DNA of 64,000 bases from Cryobacterium sp. MLB-32 (lineage in GTDB: Bacteria > Actinomycetota > Actinomycetes > Actinomycetales > Microbacteriaceae), in NCBI RefSeq assembly GCF_000738085.1, contig NZ_JPRS01000002.1, positions 1-64,000 on the forward strand. Reading direction: 5' to 3'. The position numbers were made by a program, and so were the translations under genes. Shown here piece by piece: positions 62,720 through 64,000 of this stretch. Under the pieces are notes generated by a model. The model was not told where the DNA came from. It did no database searches and saw only the letters and a list, made by a program, of their open reading frames with translations. Positions within the stretch are counted from its first letter, which is position 1, and the number at the start of each line of letters is the position of its first letter.

Positions 62720-62960
62720 GGAAACGTGGGGAAGATTTCCGAACAGTTCTGAGATCGAGCGAGGGTATGGCGACTGCGTTGCGCGACGATGGTCTTGGAT
62801 AGACGGCGAAGTGCGCAGTCGTGTTGAGATGCTCGCGGTTGGACGGCGTCTTGCGCGGTCTCGAGACGCGCCGTAGACGGCGCTCCTCGACCAGCGAGGC
62901 GGGGCGTCTTCGGATGATGCGGGACCGGTCAGTGTCGGTGGTGTCTGTCACACTTTTCTT
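62720..62960. other. Gene-free region between the fliC promoter and DUF222 copy 2
   Basis: Together with the fliC leader this is a 328-bp intergenic stretch. From about 62797 to 62905 it is homologous, in inverted orientation, to 48955-49064 upstream of DUF222 copy 1. It contains the dispersed repeat at 62855-62898. No further gene is seen; a promoter for copy 2 was not recognised. Confidence 0.7.
62855..62898. repeat. Dispersed repeat, GGTCTCGAGACGC-type, beside DUF222 copy 2
   Basis: GCGCGGTCTCGAGACGCGCC...CTCCTCGACCAGCG. An internal GGCGCGTC-like symmetry allows folding. The same sequence is inverted at 48965-49010. Confidence 0.85.
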
Positions 62961-64000
62961 ATGACAACCACCATTGAAGGTGTTTTCGTTGATCTGACCG
63001 GGGCCTTGGCCCGGTCAGATGTGTCCGCGAGGATGTTCGCGGAGTTGTCCGACGACGGGTCGGAGGACACCCACCGGGCGATAGCCCACCACCTGCGTGA
63101 GGTCACCGCGGCCTACGCACTGTCGGCGGCGAATATGGCCGGCCGATCCGACTGGACGCTCGGCAGGGAGGGCCTGTCGAGAAAGAAGGGATACAACAGC
63201 CCCGAGGACTACGTGCAGGCCCTCGGCGGAGGCGGCGGCGGAACCAAAGCCGATACCCGCCGCCTGATCGAGGCCGGCACCATGGCCACCGAAGCCGAAG
63301 CGGCCCGGCACCGGCAGAAGCAGGCCGACCAGCTGGCGCTCGAACACCCCGAGGCTCCGCCGGTCGAGGTGCACCGGCCGTGGTTCGCGCCTCTCGGCGA
63401 CGCCGTGACCGACGGAACACTCAGCACCGACGCCGCGACAGCCATTCGCCGCGCCCTCGGCGAACCGGCCATCGGCGTCACCGAAGACATGCTCGCCGAC
63501 GCGATCGAGCATCTCCTGGCCGAGTGCCGCACCCTCAACGCCGACCAGGCCGCGAAGGCGGCCCGGCAGTGCCGGGACACGATCGACGCCGCCGGGATCG
63601 CCTCCCGCGCCGACGCGATGCGAGCACGGCAGTACCTGAGAGTGTTTGACAAGCCCGATGGGATGCTGCACGGGAGTTTTGAGTTGGACCCGGAGAACGG
63701 GTCGTACTTCAAGGACTTCCTGCTGCAGATCACCGGCCCCCGCACCGGTGGCCCCCGATTCGTGGAGAAAGGCGAAAAGGAGCGGGCGCAGCGCATCATC
63801 GACGACCCCCGGTCCACCGACCAGATCGCCGCCGAGTCCCTGATCGAGGTGATCAAGGTCGCCGCAGCCGCCGACCCCGGAACACTGTTCGGGCGTATCC
63901 GCCCGTCGGTCAAACTGGTCGTCGTTGGGGCACCCGTACCGGATCCAACGGCCGCGCCCACGACCAGAGGGCCCACTGCGGCAGCGCCCACCACGGCCGA
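62961..64000 (+). CDS. DUF222/HNH endonuclease-family gene, copy 2, truncated by the window end
   Basis: 346 codons from ATG 62961, no stop before the window end. MTTTIEGVFVDLTGALARSD, then the DUF222 domain (AHHLREVTAAYALSAANMAGRSDW; EAGTMATEAEAA; LAECRTLNADQAAKAARQC), a segment SYFKDFLLQITGPRTGGPRF absent from copy 1, and the start of a Pro/Thr/Ala linker. The HNH domain should follow outside the window. Such multicopy actinobacterial genes (13E12 family) are of unknown function; intact HNH makes a nuclease likely. No SD is evident. Confidence 0.85.
   Translation, partial: MTTTIEGVFVDLTGALARSDVSARMFAELSDDGSEDTHRAIAHHLREVTAAYALSAANMAGRSDWTLGREGLSRKKGYNSPEDYVQALGGGGGGTKADTRRLIEAGTMATEAEAARHRQKQADQLALEHPEAPPVEVHRPWFAPLGDAVTDGTLSTDAATAIRRALGEPAIGVTEDMLADAIEHLLAECRTLNADQAAKAARQCRDTIDAAGIASRADAMRARQYLRVFDKPDGMLHGSFELDPENGSYFKDFLLQITGPRTGGPRFVEKGEKERAQRIIDDPRSTDQIAAESLIEVIKVAAAADPGTLFGRIRPSVKLVVVGAPVPDPTAAPTTRGPTAAAPTTA

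Noticed and set aside
62961-64000. Restriction-modification or phage-defence nuclease
   Set aside because: No methyltransferase, ATPase or other defence partner beside either DUF222/HNH copy; the family is a multicopy actinobacterial type without a shown defence role.

Overview
This window is chromosomal DNA from a GC-rich actinobacterium, most likely a yellow, flagellated member of the Microbacteriaceae. The evidence is rbpA, pafBC, garA/ftsR and class II DAHP synthase in actinobacterial order, a heterodimeric lycopene cyclase with a C50 lycopene elongase, a Gram-positive-type flagellar locus, and DUF222/HNH genes with the dispersed GGTCTCGAT...TCGACCA repeats common in that family. The family call is inference from gene content; no rRNA or tRNA gene was seen.

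Layout. 1-29.8 kb is mostly core genome. It holds rbpA; lnt-helY-tatC-tatA-membrane protein-pafC-pafB (leftward); an FKBP lipoprotein gene whose signal peptide and catalytic domains are in different frames; trmI and a HAD phosphatase; a PAC2 protein; class II DAHP synthase; a PlsC acyltransferase; a ROK glucokinase; an acyl-CoA ligase; a repeat-filled convergent gap; peptide deformylase; a MinD-like ATPase; pyruvate carboxylase; a frameshifted parA; then pgsA-garA-ftsR-MerR and the NHEJ pair ku/ligD. The flanks match the usual actinobacterial Pup-proteasome neighbourhood, but arc/mpa, dop, pup, prcBA and pafA are absent here.

29.8-36.6 kb: a NUDIX gene, then a MarR regulator divergent from the tightly coupled operon idi-crtE-crtB-crtI-crtYe-crtYf-crtEb, which should make a C50 carotenoid from IPP/DMAPP. 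A GCTAAC-CAA-GTTAGC palindrome between regulator and operon is a candidate operator.

37.0-62.6 kb: one leftward flagellar block from fliC to csrA (fliC, fliD, fliS, fliT-like, flgB, flgC, fliE-fliJ, NlpC/P60 hydrolase, fliK, flgD, flgE, flbD, motA, motB, fliM-fliR, flhB, flhA, degenerate flhF-like gene, csrA). Four sites of the form CTAAC-N15-GCCGA(T/C)AG lie upstream of fliC, flgB, flbD and fliM and look like sigma-28 promoters. fliL, flgK, flgL, fliW and the sigma factor gene are not in the window. fliJ and fliK each carry an apparent single-base frameshift.

Two DUF222/HNH-type copies in opposite orientation flank the fliC-to-flgE half of the flagellar block: a decayed one at 47.6-49.0 kb and an intact-looking one running off the right end from 62.96 kb. 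Together with about 110 bp of shared upstream sequence they form an inverted repeat around about 13.6 kb of flagellar genes. Four single-base reading-frame breaks (FKBP gene, parA, fliK, fliJ) raise the question of real decay versus assembly error.
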